64,000 nucleotides of DNA from Chitinophagaceae bacterium (GCA_024707305.1 JANPZZ010000020.1:37005-101004), one strand, 5' to 3'. Positions 36,822-47,549 are shown, numbered from the stretch's first letter. Notes: generated by a model not told the origin, from the letters alone. A program made the numbers and translations.

Positions 36822-37835
36822 TTAAAGTTCGTTCAAACTACGGATGGTGAAATCAATCATTTCTCGCGAAATATCAAGGTGTACAACCAGTCGTACGCGA
36901 TTGGGTGCAATCGCATATGCGAGAATATTCTTTTCCTTGAATTTATTCACCAGGTCGGGCGCCGACAATCCATCTTTCAATTCAAAAATGATGATATTGG
37001 TTTCTACTGGCAACACGAATTTTACAAATGATTTATCGGCAAGCGCGGTCGCCAGCAGCCTTGCATGATCATGGTCTTCTTCCAGTCGTGTAATATGATT
37101 GTCGAGTGCATAAATACCAGCCGCCGCAAGCATCCCCGCCTGGCGCATTCCGCCGCCAAATACTTTACGAACCCTGCGCGCCTTCGCGATAAAGTTTTTT
37201 GTTCCCAGTAATACACTGCCTACCGGGCAGCCAAGGCTTTTACTAAGGCAGACGGATATGCTGTCGAATGCCTGGCCATACTGGGCAGGAGATTCGCTTT
37301 TTGCTACCATTGCATTCCATACGCGTGCACCATCCAGGTGAAATGCGAGACCTCTTTCTTTGCACACTTCTTTTATCCGGAGAATTTCCGAAAAATCATA
37401 ACAGGCACCACCCCCACGGTTGCAGGTGTTTTCAAGACTCACCAGGCTTGATATCGGTCTGTGAATATCGTCGGGGTTAATTGCAGCTTTTACATCTTCT
37501 GCTTTCAGGCGGCCACGATCGCCATAAAGCAGGCGTACGGATGCGCCGGAATTAAAAGCAATGCCACCACCTTCGTATTGATAGATATGTGAAGATTCAT
37601 CACATATTACTTCATCGCCGGGGCGGGTATGCACCTTAATCGCAATCTGGTTGGTCATCGTTCCTGAAGGACAAAACAGGCCGACATCCATACCAAAAAG
37701 TTCAGCTGTTTTTTGCTCCAGTGCGTTGATGCTGGGGTCTTCGCCAAAAACATCGTCGCCAAGTGGCGCAGCATGCATTGCTGCCAGCATGCCGGGCGTG
37801 GGCCGGGTTACGGTATCGGAGCGGTAGTCAATCAT
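36822..37835 (-). CDS. ltaE: Low-specificity L-threonine aldolase
   Basis: A PLP enzyme of fold type I that splits L-threonine or allo-threonine to glycine and acetaldehyde. The 337-aa product starts MIDYRSDTVTRPTPGMLAAM, typical for the family, so the ATG at 37835 is preferred over one at 37886. It has LFCPSGTMTNQIAIKVHTRP, HLDGARVWNA (Asp for the PLP nitrogen) and CLSKSLGCPVGSVLLG with the Schiff-base lysine. It lies 100 bp downstream of no obvious partner and is divergent from the kinase gene. Confidence 0.93.
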   Translation of the reverse strand: MIDYRSDTVTRPTPGMLAAMHAAPLGDDVFGEDPSINALEQKTAELFGMDVGLFCPSGTMTNQIAIKVHTRPGDEVICDESSHIYQYEGGGIAFNSGASVRLLYGDRGRLKAEDVKAAINPDDIHRPISSLVSLENTCNRGGGACYDFSEILRIKEVCKERGLAFHLDGARVWNAMVAKSESPAQYGQAFDSISVCLSKSLGCPVGSVLLGTKNFIAKARRVRKVFGGGMRQAGMLAAAGIYALDNHITRLEEDHDHARLLATALADKSFVKFVLPVETNIIIFELKDGLSAPDLVNKFKEKNILAYAIAPNRVRLVVHLDISREMIDFTIRSLNEL

Positions 37836-37950
37836 TTCCAAATACTTTTTCTGCAAGATAATCAGTTCGCTCCTCAAATGAGGCAATTCACGAATGGGTT
37901 ATCGGCAAAATCGGCAGTCTTTCAATAAATTGCATGGATAATTATTCTCC

Positions 37951-39108
37951 ATGAGCCAACTTCAACAAACCATCCTGATCGTCGCTACCTCTACGATTAT
38001 GCTGGGTGTTGCCATTTACCTGTTATCCATCTTCAATCGCCTTTTCCTTGGCATTCGTAATATCTGGCTGCGGAAAAACCTGGCCGTCCTTCTGGTGGGT
38101 GTATGTTTTATGTTGTCGATGATAGCGGTGTCGACAGAAATCGTCATGAAAGCACAGCAAAAAGGTTTTCTGGAAGCATTTTTGGTACAACTGGGCCAAT
38201 CCGTTATTATCATTCTTTTTGTGTTCAACTTCGTTTGGGCTGTTCGGCAAATTCCCGGCGTAAAATCCATGAGTTTTGTGGCCCACCATGCCGTTATTAT
38301 CAGCAGTATAGTAGTCGCTGCGTTGATCATTTATACGCTGATCAATTTTCTTTACCACGGATATCAATTCAAAGAACTTCGGTTTACCATCATCTTTGCC
38401 TTTTATAATGCGCTGGCAACGGGTTTGATTTATACAGCCGTAAACTATGTAGATCTCGACCGAAAGCGAAAACTGAACGAGAAGGAGTTGGAAGTTGCAC
38501 GGCTCACCGTTTTAAAAACCAAAGCGGAACTGGATGCCCTTCATTCCAAGGTCAACCCGCATTTCCTTTACAATGCCTTAAACTCAATCGCAGATCTATC
38601 TATTACCGATGGAAAGAAAGCCAGGAAGATGACCATCGCACTGGCAGATTTGTTTCGCTATAGTATCAACTATAGCCAGAATAATTATTCTACCATACAG
38701 GATGAACTGGAGATGACGGAAGTCTATCTGCAGATTGAAAAAATTCGTTTCGAAGATCAACTGAACTATCAAATCGAACTGGAAGATAATCCGCGTCACT
38801 ACCTCGTTCCCCGTTTTTTATTACAACCGCTGGCAGAGAATGCAGTTAAACATGGATTAAAGATTACGGGCAAAATGACGGAGATTAAAATCCATGTTTC
38901 TGAACTGGAAAATGGATTCAGGATTGTTGTAGCCGACAATGGCCCTAAGTTCCCGGAAGAGCTTGTTCCTGGTTATGGTGTGAAAAGTGTGTTTGATAAA
39001 CTCGACCTCCTTTTCCCGGGCGCTTATGTGATCCGTTTCAGTAATGAACCCACCAAAAGGGTGGAAATTGATATCTATAAATTAATAAAAAATGAGCCTG
39101 CCATTTAA
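37951..39108 (+). CDS. LytS-type sensor histidine kinase
   Basis: An inner-membrane kinase of 385 aa. The N-terminal half has four to five TM helices (to about residue 165), a coiled linker follows, then the His_kinase domain with NPHFLYNALNSIADL (phospho-acceptor His) and an HATPase domain with LLQPLAENAVKHGLK and VVADNGPKFP. No periplasmic sensor domain is visible, so the signal may be membrane-borne. It overlaps the response regulator by 17 bp, which means they form one two-component unit. Confidence 0.93.
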   Translation: MSQLQQTILIVATSTIMLGVAIYLLSIFNRLFLGIRNIWLRKNLAVLLVGVCFMLSMIAVSTEIVMKAQQKGFLEAFLVQLGQSVIIILFVFNFVWAVRQIPGVKSMSFVAHHAVIISSIVVAALIIYTLINFLYHGYQFKELRFTIIFAFYNALATGLIYTAVNYVDLDRKRKLNEKELEVARLTVLKTKAELDALHSKVNPHFLYNALNSIADLSITDGKKARKMTIALADLFRYSINYSQNNYSTIQDELEMTEVYLQIEKIRFEDQLNYQIELEDNPRHYLVPRFLLQPLAENAVKHGLKITGKMTEIKIHVSELENGFRIVVADNGPKFPEELVPGYGVKSVFDKLDLLFPGAYVIRFSNEPTKRVEIDIYKLIKNEPAI

Positions 39109-39857
39109 AGCACTTGTTATTGACGATGAACCAGCAGCACGCCGTTTAATGAAAAAGCCTGCTGCAGGATCATAGCGATAGTGTAGAAGTAATAGGAGAG
39201 GCGGGTACAGGACAGGAAGCAATTGCGCAAATTGAACTCCTGAAACCTGACCTGGTATTTCTCGATATCCAGATGCCAGACCTCACAGGTTTTGAAGTAC
39301 TGGAACGTATACAACACAAACCGAGTGTGATCTTTACAACGGCTTATGAACAATACGCGATCAAAGCGTTTGAGAATTTTTCAGTAGACTACCTGCTTAA
39401 ACCAATTAAAGAACAACGACTCGAAAAAAGTATAGAGAAACTGCGCCAGTTCGGCCGCCTGAACCAGGATTTAAACCTGGATGGCTTACACGATATTATC
39501 CGTCATTTGAAAGCACCACCCAAAGCAACCGCTTTACCCATCAGAACGGGTGACCGTATTACGCTTGTGCGATTTGAACAAATTATCTACCTGGAAGCGC
39601 AGGATAAATATGTGTATGTATACACCGTCGATGGGCAAAAATTTTTGACCGACCAAACGCTATCAACGCTTGCCGATAAACTCCCCGAGAATTTCTTCCG
39701 CATTCAGAAGTCCTATATAATTAATAAAGATCGCATCCGCGAAATGCATCGTCACTTCAATGGCCGTTACCTTTTTGTAATGGAAGATAAAACCGGCACC
39801 AGACTTACCTCGGGTAGAACTTACTATGAGGATATAAAGAGTACGTTTAATTTGTGA
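39092..39857 (+). CDS. LytTR-family response regulator (frameshifted)
   Basis: The receiver starts MSLPFKALVIDDEPAARRLM. In the A5 run 39152-39156 one A too many breaks the frame; with four the reading is ..LMKSLLQDHSDSVEVIGEAG and joins the rest. The phospho-acceptor Asp is in FLDIQMPDLTGFE and the Lys in LLKPIKEQRLE. The LytTR DNA-binding domain has VRFEQIIYLEAQDKYVYVYT and FFRIQKSYIINKDRI. Total length is about 255 aa. The heptamer array A2 begins right after the stop codon. Confidence 0.92.
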
Positions 39858-40975
39858 GAGCGGAGATCGATGGTCGATGGTCGATGGTGGATGATCGATG
39901 TCCGATGTCCGATGTCCGATGATCGATGTCCGATGATCGATGTCCGATGTCCGATGTCCGGCCGTCCCGGAGGGACGGGATATCTGTAGCAAAAAGAATT
40001 TATCAAATTAAATAAGTCCCGAAGGGACGACAGGTGGGATCGATGGCGGATGGAGGATGGGGGATGGTCGATGCCGATGGTCGATGTCCGATGACCGATG
40101 TCCGATGATCGATGTCCGATGATCGATGTCCGATGTATAGCCGTCCCGGAGGGAAGTGATATCTGTAGCAAAAGAGTTTACCAAATTAAATAAGTCCCGA
40201 AGGGACGACAGGTGGGATCGATGGTCGATGGTGGATGATCGATGTCCGATGTCAGATGACCGATGTCCGATGATCGATGATCGATGACCGATGTTCGATG
40301 GTGGATGATCGCTGCATCATAATCGTAGGCAACTCCGTCCCGGAGGGAAGTGATATCTGTAGCAAAAGAGTTTACCAAATTAAATAAGTCCCGAAGGGAC
40401 GACAGGTGGGATCGATGGTGGATGGTGGATGGAGGATGGTCGGTGTCGATGGTCGATGTCCGATGACCGATGTCCGATGATCGATGTCCGATGATCGATG
40501 TCCGATGTCCGATGTCCGGCCGTCCCGGAGGGACGGGATATCTGTAGCAAAAGAATTTATTAAATTAAATAAGTCCCGAAGGGACGACAGGTGGGATCGA
40601 TGGCGGATGGAGGATGGGGGATGGTCGATGCCGATGGTCGATGTCCGATGACCGATGTCCGATGATCGATGATCGATGTCCGATGATCGATGTCCGATGT
40701 ATAGCCGTCCCGGAGGGACGTGATATCTGTAGCAAAAAGAATTTATCAAATTAAATAAGTCCCGAAGGGACGACAGGTGGGATCGATCATCGATCATCGA
40801 CCATCGATCATCTTTTTTTCGGCTGAACGGCCACTACGCGTATTCCACTAACCCAAAACCTCAATTCACCCAAATCTTCTTGCCTTAGGCTACTACGGAA
40901 GGTAGTTTTGGTCTCGATCATCGATCATCGATCATGGAACATCGATCCCCGATCCCCGATCCCCGCTCATCCCGT
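39858..40975. repeat. Heptamer array A2 (GATGNYC family)
   Basis: From the stop of the response regulator to near the next promoter, the sequence is built of degenerate heptamers on the plus strand (GATGGTC, GATGTCC, GATGATC, GATGACC) interrupted by five cores. The end has complementary heptamers (TCATCGA, CCATCGA) at 40788-40812, followed by TTTTTTT, and again at 40914-40965. A unique stretch of about 85 bp (40826-40913) lies between these two. The overall form matches array A1. Confidence 0.93.
39964..40789 (+). repeat. Five tandem ~185-bp units with paired GTCCCG palindromes
   Basis: GTCCCGGAGGGA begins at 39964, 40143, 40337, 40522 and 40707 (spacing 179, 194, 185, 185). Each is followed by TGATATCTGTAGCAAAA (first base variable), a short AT-rich stretch ending AAATTAAATAA, then GTCCCGAAGGGACGACAGGT and GGGATCGATGG. 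The about 85-bp core is nearly constant. The heptamer stretch between cores varies in order and length, from about 85 to 110 bp. Confidence 0.93.
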
Positions 40976-41023
40976 TTTCTAACCGTTCGCTATAAAACAA
41001 TGAACTATGCAATACAAAGTACC

Positions 41024-41031
41024 TAATTTTG
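41024..41031 (+). promoter_or_regulatory. -7 element before the first outer-membrane barrel gene
   Basis: TAATTTTG fits TAnnTTTG and lies 42 bp before the ATG at 41074. No TTTG is seen at the -33 position. Confidence 0.45.
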
Positions 41032-41073
41032 AACTGTAATAATCAACAACAGGTACTGAATAAAACTTTAGCC

Positions 41074-43563
41074 ATGAGACATATTCTATTTTTATTGACA
41101 ATCAGTATGTTAGTGTTCTCTTCTTCGATTTCGGCGCAATCGCCAACCGGTTCCGTACTGGGGCTGGTACGCGGAGGCGACGGAAAATTGCAGGAAGCAG
41201 CAACCGTTTCTTTATACCAGTCAGCCGATTCAGCCCTTGCTAAAATGGCTGTAACGAATAAAGAAGGCCGCTTTTTGCTGGAGAATCTCGCTCCCGGCAA
41301 CTACTTTGTTGCTGTTTCCAAAATCGGATTTGAGCTGTTTCACTCGGACGCATTTGTGCTCACAGCCGGCGAAAACGGTAAAGAATTGCCCGCGATCGAA
41401 TTGATCCAGGTAGCAAAAGATATCTCGGGCGTAACCGTAACTGCACGCAAACCACTGATAGAACAAAAGATCGACCGCACCGTAGTGAACGTAGATGCTT
41501 CTATCACAAATGCAGGCAACACTGCACTGGAAGTGTTGGAGAAAGCACCGGGCGTGTCAATCGATAAAGATGGAAATATCAGCCTCAAAGGCAAAGAAGG
41601 CGTTGTGGTATACATTGACGGTCGCCCCAGCTACCTCAGTGGTGCAGACCTGGCCAATCTCTTGCGTAGCATGAATGGCAGCCAGCTCGACCAGATTGAA
41701 ATCATGACCAACCCTCCTGCAAAATACGATGCAGCTGGTAACTCAGGGATCATCAACATTAAAACAAAAAAGACTAAACAGTTTGGTTACAGTGGTTCCT
41801 TTACTACAGGTTATACGCAGGGTCGCTATGCACGTTTGAATGATGCATTCAACATGAACTACCGCACCGGCAAAGTGAACCTCTTTACCAACCTGAACTA
41901 CAACCGCAATAAAACAGGTTCGGAACTTGAAATTGCACGTGTATTCCGCAATCCTGTAACTGGTGACGTTTCTTCCCGTTTTGAACAGGTGAGCTGGATG
42001 CGTAACAGCGGTCATTTCCTGAACGGTAAACTGGGCGCAGATTATTATGTGAGCAACAAAACAACCATTGGTGCTACCATCAGCGGATATTACAATCCTT
42101 CAGACTGGTACAGCAAAACACCTTCTTATATCTTTTCACCTGCAAAAGACACAATCAGTGTGACACAGGCAATTTCTAAAAACAAAGAAGAGTGGACCAA
42201 TTTCAGTGCAAACCTCAACTTCCGTACAGTACTGGATTCATCAGGCCAGGAATTGACAGGCGATATTGATTATATCCAATATCTTTCTACCAATAGTCAG
42301 CCTCTGTATAGCGCCTATTTTGATAAACATGGCCAGCCCATTAGCGCTTCTGATACCCTGCTAGGAACGCTGCCCCAGGATATTTTTATCTACAGTGGTA
42401 AACTGGATTACACACTGCCGCTGAAGGATGGTGCTAAGTTTGAAGCAGGCTGGAAAAGCAGCTATGTTGAAACCGACAACAACGCATTATATGAGAACAT
42501 CTATGGTGGTGTTGCCGAACTGGATAGTGCACGTACCAATCACTTCGTGTATAGAGAGAATATAAATGCAGCCTATGCAAACTATTCTCGTTCTCTGGGT
42601 AAGAAATGGGATGCGCAGTTAGGTTTGCGGGTGGAGAATACCAACGCACGGGGTGTATCACGCGGATACGAATTCGATACCAATAACGATAAATTCGTTG
42701 CTACAGAGCGCAGGTTCAAACGCGCATATACACAGCTGTTTCCAACTTTTTACCTGCAATACAAAGCCAGCGAACAACACCAGTGGGTATTGAATTATGG
42801 TCGCCGGGTAAACAGACCCAACTATATGGACCTGAATCCATTTATCAACTTCCTGGATCGTTATACTTTCCAGCAGGGTAACCCAGACCTGAAACCCCAG
42901 TTTGCACATAACGTAGAGCTGAAGCATACCTACAAATCTTTCCTCTCTACTACATTGAACTATACACGTACAGATGATATCATCCAACAGGTTTTTGAGC
43001 AAAACGATGAGACGAATGAAACCTATATCAAGAAAGCGAACATCGCGAAAATGCAGCAGGTAGGGCTTGGTGTGAGTGCATTCAAACAGATTAATAAAAT
43101 CTGGAGCGGTAATGTGTTTGTGAATATAAACTACAACGAGTTTGAAGGTTTGGTAAATGGAACCAGCGTTTCTGTTGATCAGGTAACTGCAGCAATTCAA
43201 ATGCAGCACCAATTTAAACTCAACAAAGGCTGGTCGGCAGAAATCGGCGGTTTCTATCGCACAAAAGGCTTGCAGGGTGTAATGAACATTGAAGATTTCG
43301 GTATGTTGAATGCAGGATTTAGCAAACAGGTATTGAAAAATAAAGGAACCATCCGTGTTAACGTTCGCGACATCTTCGCAGGTGGCGTTTTCAAAGGAAC
43401 CAGCCGTTATGGTGATGTGGATGTAAGGTTCAAGTCAATTAACGACAGCCGCGCGCTCAATGTTTCATTCAGCTGGCGCTTCAGCAAAGGAAAAATTAAT
43501 AATAACGGCGGCCAACGTAAAAAAGGCGGAGCGGATGATGAGTTGAACAGGGTAGGACGCTAA
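41074..43563 (+). CDS. Outer-membrane beta-barrel protein with CarboxypepD_reg domain (OMP_b-brl_3), copy 1
   Basis: A TonB-receptor-like outer-membrane protein of 829 aa. A signal peptide (MRHILFLLTISMLVFSSSIS, cut before AQS) precedes a CarboxypepD_reg-like domain (residues 25-110). Then comes a plug-like part with VVVYIDGRPSYLSGADLANL and MTNPPAKYDAAGNSGIINIK, followed by a large barrel. These proteins often take up or assemble unknown ligands; no SusD partner is near. The ATG at 41074 is preferred over one at 41029 because the signal peptide begins there. A paralogue follows. Confidence 0.9.
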   Translation: MRHILFLLTISMLVFSSSISAQSPTGSVLGLVRGGDGKLQEAATVSLYQSADSALAKMAVTNKEGRFLLENLAPGNYFVAVSKIGFELFHSDAFVLTAGENGKELPAIELIQVAKDISGVTVTARKPLIEQKIDRTVVNVDASITNAGNTALEVLEKAPGVSIDKDGNISLKGKEGVVVYIDGRPSYLSGADLANLLRSMNGSQLDQIEIMTNPPAKYDAAGNSGIINIKTKKTKQFGYSGSFTTGYTQGRYARLNDAFNMNYRTGKVNLFTNLNYNRNKTGSELEIARVFRNPVTGDVSSRFEQVSWMRNSGHFLNGKLGADYYVSNKTTIGATISGYYNPSDWYSKTPSYIFSPAKDTISVTQAISKNKEEWTNFSANLNFRTVLDSSGQELTGDIDYIQYLSTNSQPLYSAYFDKHGQPISASDTLLGTLPQDIFIYSGKLDYTLPLKDGAKFEAGWKSSYVETDNNALYENIYGGVAELDSARTNHFVYRENINAAYANYSRSLGKKWDAQLGLRVENTNARGVSRGYEFDTNNDKFVATERRFKRAYTQLFPTFYLQYKASEQHQWVLNYGRRVNRPNYMDLNPFINFLDRYTFQQGNPDLKPQFAHNVELKHTYKSFLSTTLNYTRTDDIIQQVFEQNDETNETYIKKANIAKMQQVGLGVSAFKQINKIWSGNVFVNINYNEFEGLVNGTSVSVDQVTAAIQMQHQFKLNKGWSAEIGGFYRTKGLQGVMNIEDFGMLNAGFSKQVLKNKGTIRVNVRDIFAGGVFKGTSRYGDVDVRFKSINDSRALNVSFSWRFSKGKINNNGGQRKKGGADDELNRVGR

Positions 43564-43610
43564 TACAAAACCGACATATTGATTAAAACAAGACTATGTT
43601 TTAATCACAG

Positions 43611-43670
43611 GGGTGAACTAGCTATTAACTATTAATAATTAAAGCGTAATTGCGGTTCACCCTTTTTTTT
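43611..43670 (+). terminator. Terminator-like hairpin after barrel gene 1
   Basis: GGGTGAAC (43611-43618) pairs with GTTCACCC (43655-43662), with eight T following. The loop of 36 bases is long and AT-rich, so folding would be slower than for a compact terminator. Confidence 0.6.
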
Positions 43671-43793
43671 CTTCCCGCCGTTCATACGGCCTGGCGTCCA
43701 CTTGTCCTTTCAATAAAAAAAACTGTAACCTGATTCACAGATCTGCGTCTTAGGTTTTTAAAGAGATTACTCATACCTAATAATAACCATCAA

Positions 43794-46230
43794 ATGAGAA
43801 AGATTTTAGCCTTCCTGTTTCTGTCACTCCTTACTGCCTCTGCAGTAATAGCACAGGAAAAAAACGGAAGGATCAACGGAAAAGTAACAGACATCAATTC
43901 AAAGGCAATTGCGTCTGCAACAACACAATTGCTGTACGCTAAAGATTCATCACTGGCCAAAATTGGCATGACAAATAAAGAAGGCCTCTATGAATTCGAA
44001 AACATTCAGGCAGGTGAATATCTTGTTTCAGTTACGGCTGTTGGCCACGAGAAAAAATATTCATCCTCAATAACAGTATCTTCTGCGGGTGGCACGGTAA
44101 CTGTGAGCGAATTTTCACTGGCTCCTGTCGCAAAAGACATGGGTAATGTAACCGTTACCTCACGTAAGCCGATGATTGAGCAAAAGGCCGGCAAGATGGT
44201 AATCAATGTTGACGCATCTCCGACTAATACCGGTATGAATGCACTCGAATTGCTGGAGAAATCCCCAGGCGTTACTGTAGACAATGATGGGAACATCAGC
44301 GTGAAAGGAAAACAGGGTGTAATGGTTCTGATTGATGGCAAACCTTCATACCTGAGTGGTGCTGACCTCGCGGCGCTTCTGAAAAATATGCAAAGCACGC
44401 AGCTTGATCAGATTGAGGTAATGACGAATCCTCCGGCTAAATACGATGCTGCCGGCAATTCCGGGATCATCAATATCAAAACAAAGAAAGGAACAGTGAA
44501 GGGAATGAATGGCAACGCAAATGCAGGTTATACGCAGGGCAAATATGCACGTTATAATGGCGGTATCAACCTGAATTACCGCAACGATAAACTGAATGTA
44601 TTTGGTGGCTATAATGGCGGCAGGTATGAAGGTTTCAACAACCTGACAATTGATCGGAAAATGTATGACGCAAACAAAGTGTTGCAACGCCGTATCGATC
44701 AGTACTCTCGTCCACATTTTGAAGGACAATATCACAACCTCAAACTCGGCACCGACTATTACTTCGATAAAAAAAATGTAGCGGGTATTGTTGTGAACTA
44801 TGGTTTCAACGACAACGACGAATCTCCTTATAGTTATACAAATATTCGCGATGCGCAATCGAACCTGCTTTCAAAATTGTATACCAGGGCTGAAAATACC
44901 AGAAAGTCAACAAACCTCACCAGCAATTTTAACTACAAACATACATTCGATTCCACCGGGCGTGAGTTAACAGCTGATTTTGATTACCTCCGCTACGATA
45001 CGAAGAGTAACTCAAATTTAAATACGGAAACACGGGATCAGAACAATGCAAAAATTGGGGACAATGTGATTCTTCGCGGCATCATTCCTTCCTTGATCAA
45101 TATCTACAGCGGGAAGATCGACTATATCCATCCGTTTAAATCGGGATGGAAACTGGAAGCAGGATTGAAATCAAGTTTTGTGGAAACAGATAACCAGGTT
45201 ACCTATTACCGCAATGCAGGATCCGATTGGGAAAAAGATGCACGTAGCAATCATTTTATTTATAAAGAAAACATCAATGCGGCTTATGCAATCTTTTCGC
45301 GCAGCATAAAAAAATGGGAGGTGACGATGGGCTTGCGTGTGGAGAACACCATCGCGCGTGGCAACCAGTTGAGCAATGATTCTACATTCCGCCGTGATTA
45401 CACCAATTTGTTTCCCAGCCTCGGACTGAGTTTCAATGCAAGTGAAAAGCACCAGTGGAATTTCAGTTACAGCCGTCGTTTAATGCGTCCCGACTATGAT
45501 GACCTGAACCCATTCATTTTCTTCCTGGATTCACTCACTTACGGACAGGGCAATCCATACCTGCTCCCTCAGTTCACACATAATTTTGAACTGAGCCACA
45601 CATTCAACCGTTTCCTGACAACTACACTGAATTATACCGAAACCAATGATATCATTACGGAACTGTTGAAACAAAACACAGCCAAAAAATGAAACCTACC
45701 AGACAAAAGACAATTTCAGCAGCATGCGCCAGTTGGGGATCGCGGTTATGGCAAATGTGCCTGTGAGAAAATGGTGGAACAGCAACGTGTATGTAAATGG
45801 CTACCGCAACAGCTACGAAGGCCTGTACAATAACGATCCGGTGAAACTTTCATTTACAAGCTTAGTAGCGAATATGACCAATACGTTTACACTGGGCAAA
45901 GGATGGAACGCCGAGTTGAGTGGTTGGTACCGGTCGAAAGGATTGGATGGAATACTGGTTATAAATAACATGGGCGCGGTGAATGCAGGTATTTCAAAAC
46001 AGGTGTTGAAGAAGAAAGGAACGGTGAAAATGTCGGTACGTGATATCTTCTACTCCCAAAACTTTAGCGGTTACGCAAAGTACAGTGACGTGGATGTAGA
46101 TATCAGAAGCCGCCGTGATACTCGCCAGGTAAATTTCACTTTCACTTATCGTTTTGGTAAAACAAATATTAAACCCGAACGCCGCCGTAGCAGCAGTGCT
46201 TCTGACGAGGCAAGCCGCGTAAAATCATAA
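43794..46230 (+). CDS. Outer-membrane beta-barrel protein, copy 2 (frameshifted)
   Basis: A paralogue of the previous gene, about 811 aa. It has a signal peptide (MRKILAFLFLSLLTASAVIA), then the CarboxypepD_reg domain, and the same plug block with VLIDGKPSYLSGADLAALLK and MTNPPAKYDAAGNSGIINIK. The A6 run 45684-45689 has one A too many; with five the frame reads ..NTAKNETYQTKDNFSSMRQL into the last barrel strands. The two barrels share organisation and motifs along most of their length, so they probably arose by tandem duplication, with diverged ligand regions. Confidence 0.9.
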
Positions 46231-46260
46231 TAGTGAATAACGCGTTGTAAGACACTAAAC

Positions 46261-46304
46261 CCAAACCTTCCCGGTAATAATCTGGAAGGTTTGGTTTGTT
46301 TTTT
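46261..46304 (+). terminator. Terminator after barrel gene 2
   Basis: Perfect 11-bp arms CCAAACCTTCC (46261-46271) and GGAAGGTTTGG (46284-46294) are followed by TTTGTTTTTT. Confidence 0.88.
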
Positions 46305-46515
46305 AACCATTCAACATGTATTCAGGGCATCTCATCAAAAAGCTATTTAGTTGATCTGGAAAACATTAGATATTTACTGCCAGCAACGGATATTATTCCA
46401 TCAAAAGAGGATTGTTGATGCTGCCAAAATTTCTACTATACCGCTGGTAACATCCATACGTTGCCAGCCGTTACAACGATAGTAATCTCTTTAGTTTTTC
46501 GCATGTGAACGTGTC

Positions 46516-46545
46516 GCCCCGCCTTTCCAGGCGGGGCTTTGTTTT
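46516..46545 (+). terminator. GC-rich hairpin upstream of yajQ
   Basis: GCCCCGCC and GGCGGGGC form an 8-bp stem around TTTCCA, followed by TTTGTTTT. It stands in the 410-bp gap between barrel gene 2 and yajQ. There is no gene directly before it, but it adds a second stop to read-through from upstream. Nothing else is recognisable in this gap. Confidence 0.7.
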
Positions 46546-46641
46546 GTACATGAAACCGTTGAAAAAAGTCGCGACAGGGAATTTGATAAATCCTTACTTT
46601 GTGACGGTTTCCGGAAACAATCATCACAAAAAATATCAGGT

Positions 46642-47133
46642 ATGCCTTCATTTGACATGGTCAGCAAAGTAGACGCCCAGGCATTAGACAATGCCGTGAA
46701 TGTAACCACGAAAGAAGTATCCAATCGCTTCGACTTTAAAGGAAGTCATGTGGTGATCAATCTCGACAAAAAGGAATTTAAGATCAATATTGAAACGGAA
46801 GATGATATGAAGATGCGCCAGTTGCTGGATGTGCTGGTGAGCCGCGCACATAAGCAGGGGATTGCCCCCGAAGCTTTTGACCTGTCGAAAGAAGGTGCGC
46901 AAAGCGGCAAACTGTGGAAGAAAGAGGTGCAGGTACGCAATGGGTTGAAACAGGAAGATGCAAAAAAGATCGTGAAACTCATCAAAGAAGCTGGCCTGAA
47001 AGTGCAGGCGAGTATAATGGATGATGTGGTTCGCGTTACAGGCAAAAAAATCGATGACCTGCAGGCGGTAATCCAGGCCTCCAAAACCTGGGAAATCGGG
47101 ATTCCTTTGCAATATGAAAATATGAGGTCGTAA
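46642..47133 (+). CDS. yajQ: YajQ-family cyclic-di-GMP/nucleotide-binding protein
   Basis: A cytosolic protein of 163 aa with the family's double ferredoxin-like fold. Typical segments are MPSFDMVSKVDAQALDNAVN, TKEVSNRFDFKGSHVVINLD and DDLQAVIQASKTW with IGIPLQYENMR at the end. YajQ proteins bind c-di-GMP or nucleic acids in some bacteria; the role in Bacteroidota is not settled. Start and length are standard. Confidence 0.95.
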   Translation: MPSFDMVSKVDAQALDNAVNVTTKEVSNRFDFKGSHVVINLDKKEFKINIETEDDMKMRQLLDVLVSRAHKQGIAPEAFDLSKEGAQSGKLWKKEVQVRNGLKQEDAKKIVKLIKEAGLKVQASIMDDVVRVTGKKIDDLQAVIQASKTWEIGIPLQYENMRS

Positions 47134-47160
47134 TTTTTAGGAAGTTCGCATATTAACCCA

Positions 47161-47168
47161 TACCTTTG
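47161..47168 (+). promoter_or_regulatory. -7 element before rpmE2
   Basis: TACCTTTG fits TAnnTTTG and lies 62 bp before the ATG, leaving a leader of about 55 nt. The A/T-rich leader holds GATACGGCAAAATCCGTATC (47190-47209), an 8-bp stem (GATACGGC side versus CCGTATC) that could fold ahead of the ribosome site. Confidence 0.5.
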
Positions 47169-47230
47169 CCCACTTAAATTTTATTAAAACGATACGGCAA
47201 AATCCGTATCACCTTTAAAATCAGGGAATT

Positions 47231-47482
47231 ATGAAAAAAGGTCTCCATCCCGAGTCATACCGTCTTGTAGTGTTTAAAGATATGAGTAATGGAACAAGCT
47301 TCTTAAGCCGTTCTACTGCTAATACAAAAGAAACCGTTAAATGGGAAGACGGTAATGAGTATCCTCTTGTGAAGCTGGAGATTTCCAGCACCTCTCACCC
47401 ATTCTTCACTGGTAAGAATGTACTGGTAGATACTGCGGGCCGTATTGACAAGTTCAAGAAGAAGTACGAGAAGAAAAAATAA
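47231..47482 (+). CDS. rpmE2: 50S ribosomal protein L31 type B
   Basis: The 83-aa product has the L31 pattern [20 protein letters not shown] and [20 protein letters not shown]. It lacks the zinc-binding CxxC of L31 type A, so it is the zinc-independent type B form, with the longer internal insertion. It forms a monocistronic unit between its own -7 element and a terminator. Confidence 0.96.
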   Translation: MKKGLHPESYRLVVFKDMSNGTSFLSRSTANTKETVKWEDGNEYPLVKLEISSTSHPFFTGKNVLVDTAGRIDKFKKKYEKKK

Positions 47483-47549
47483 TTACTTAGTTTTAAGACC
47501 TGACTCTGAGCGAGAGCTAAGAGTTTTGTTTTTCATGGCTATACTTTAA

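Noticed and set aside
39964..40789. Array A2 as a CRISPR
   Set aside because: Units are about 185 bp, the spacers are low-complexity heptamers, and no cas genes are present.
39663..40797. Minus-strand frames with GHRTSDIDHRTS-like repeats
   Set aside because: Same cause as above, in array A2; not genes.
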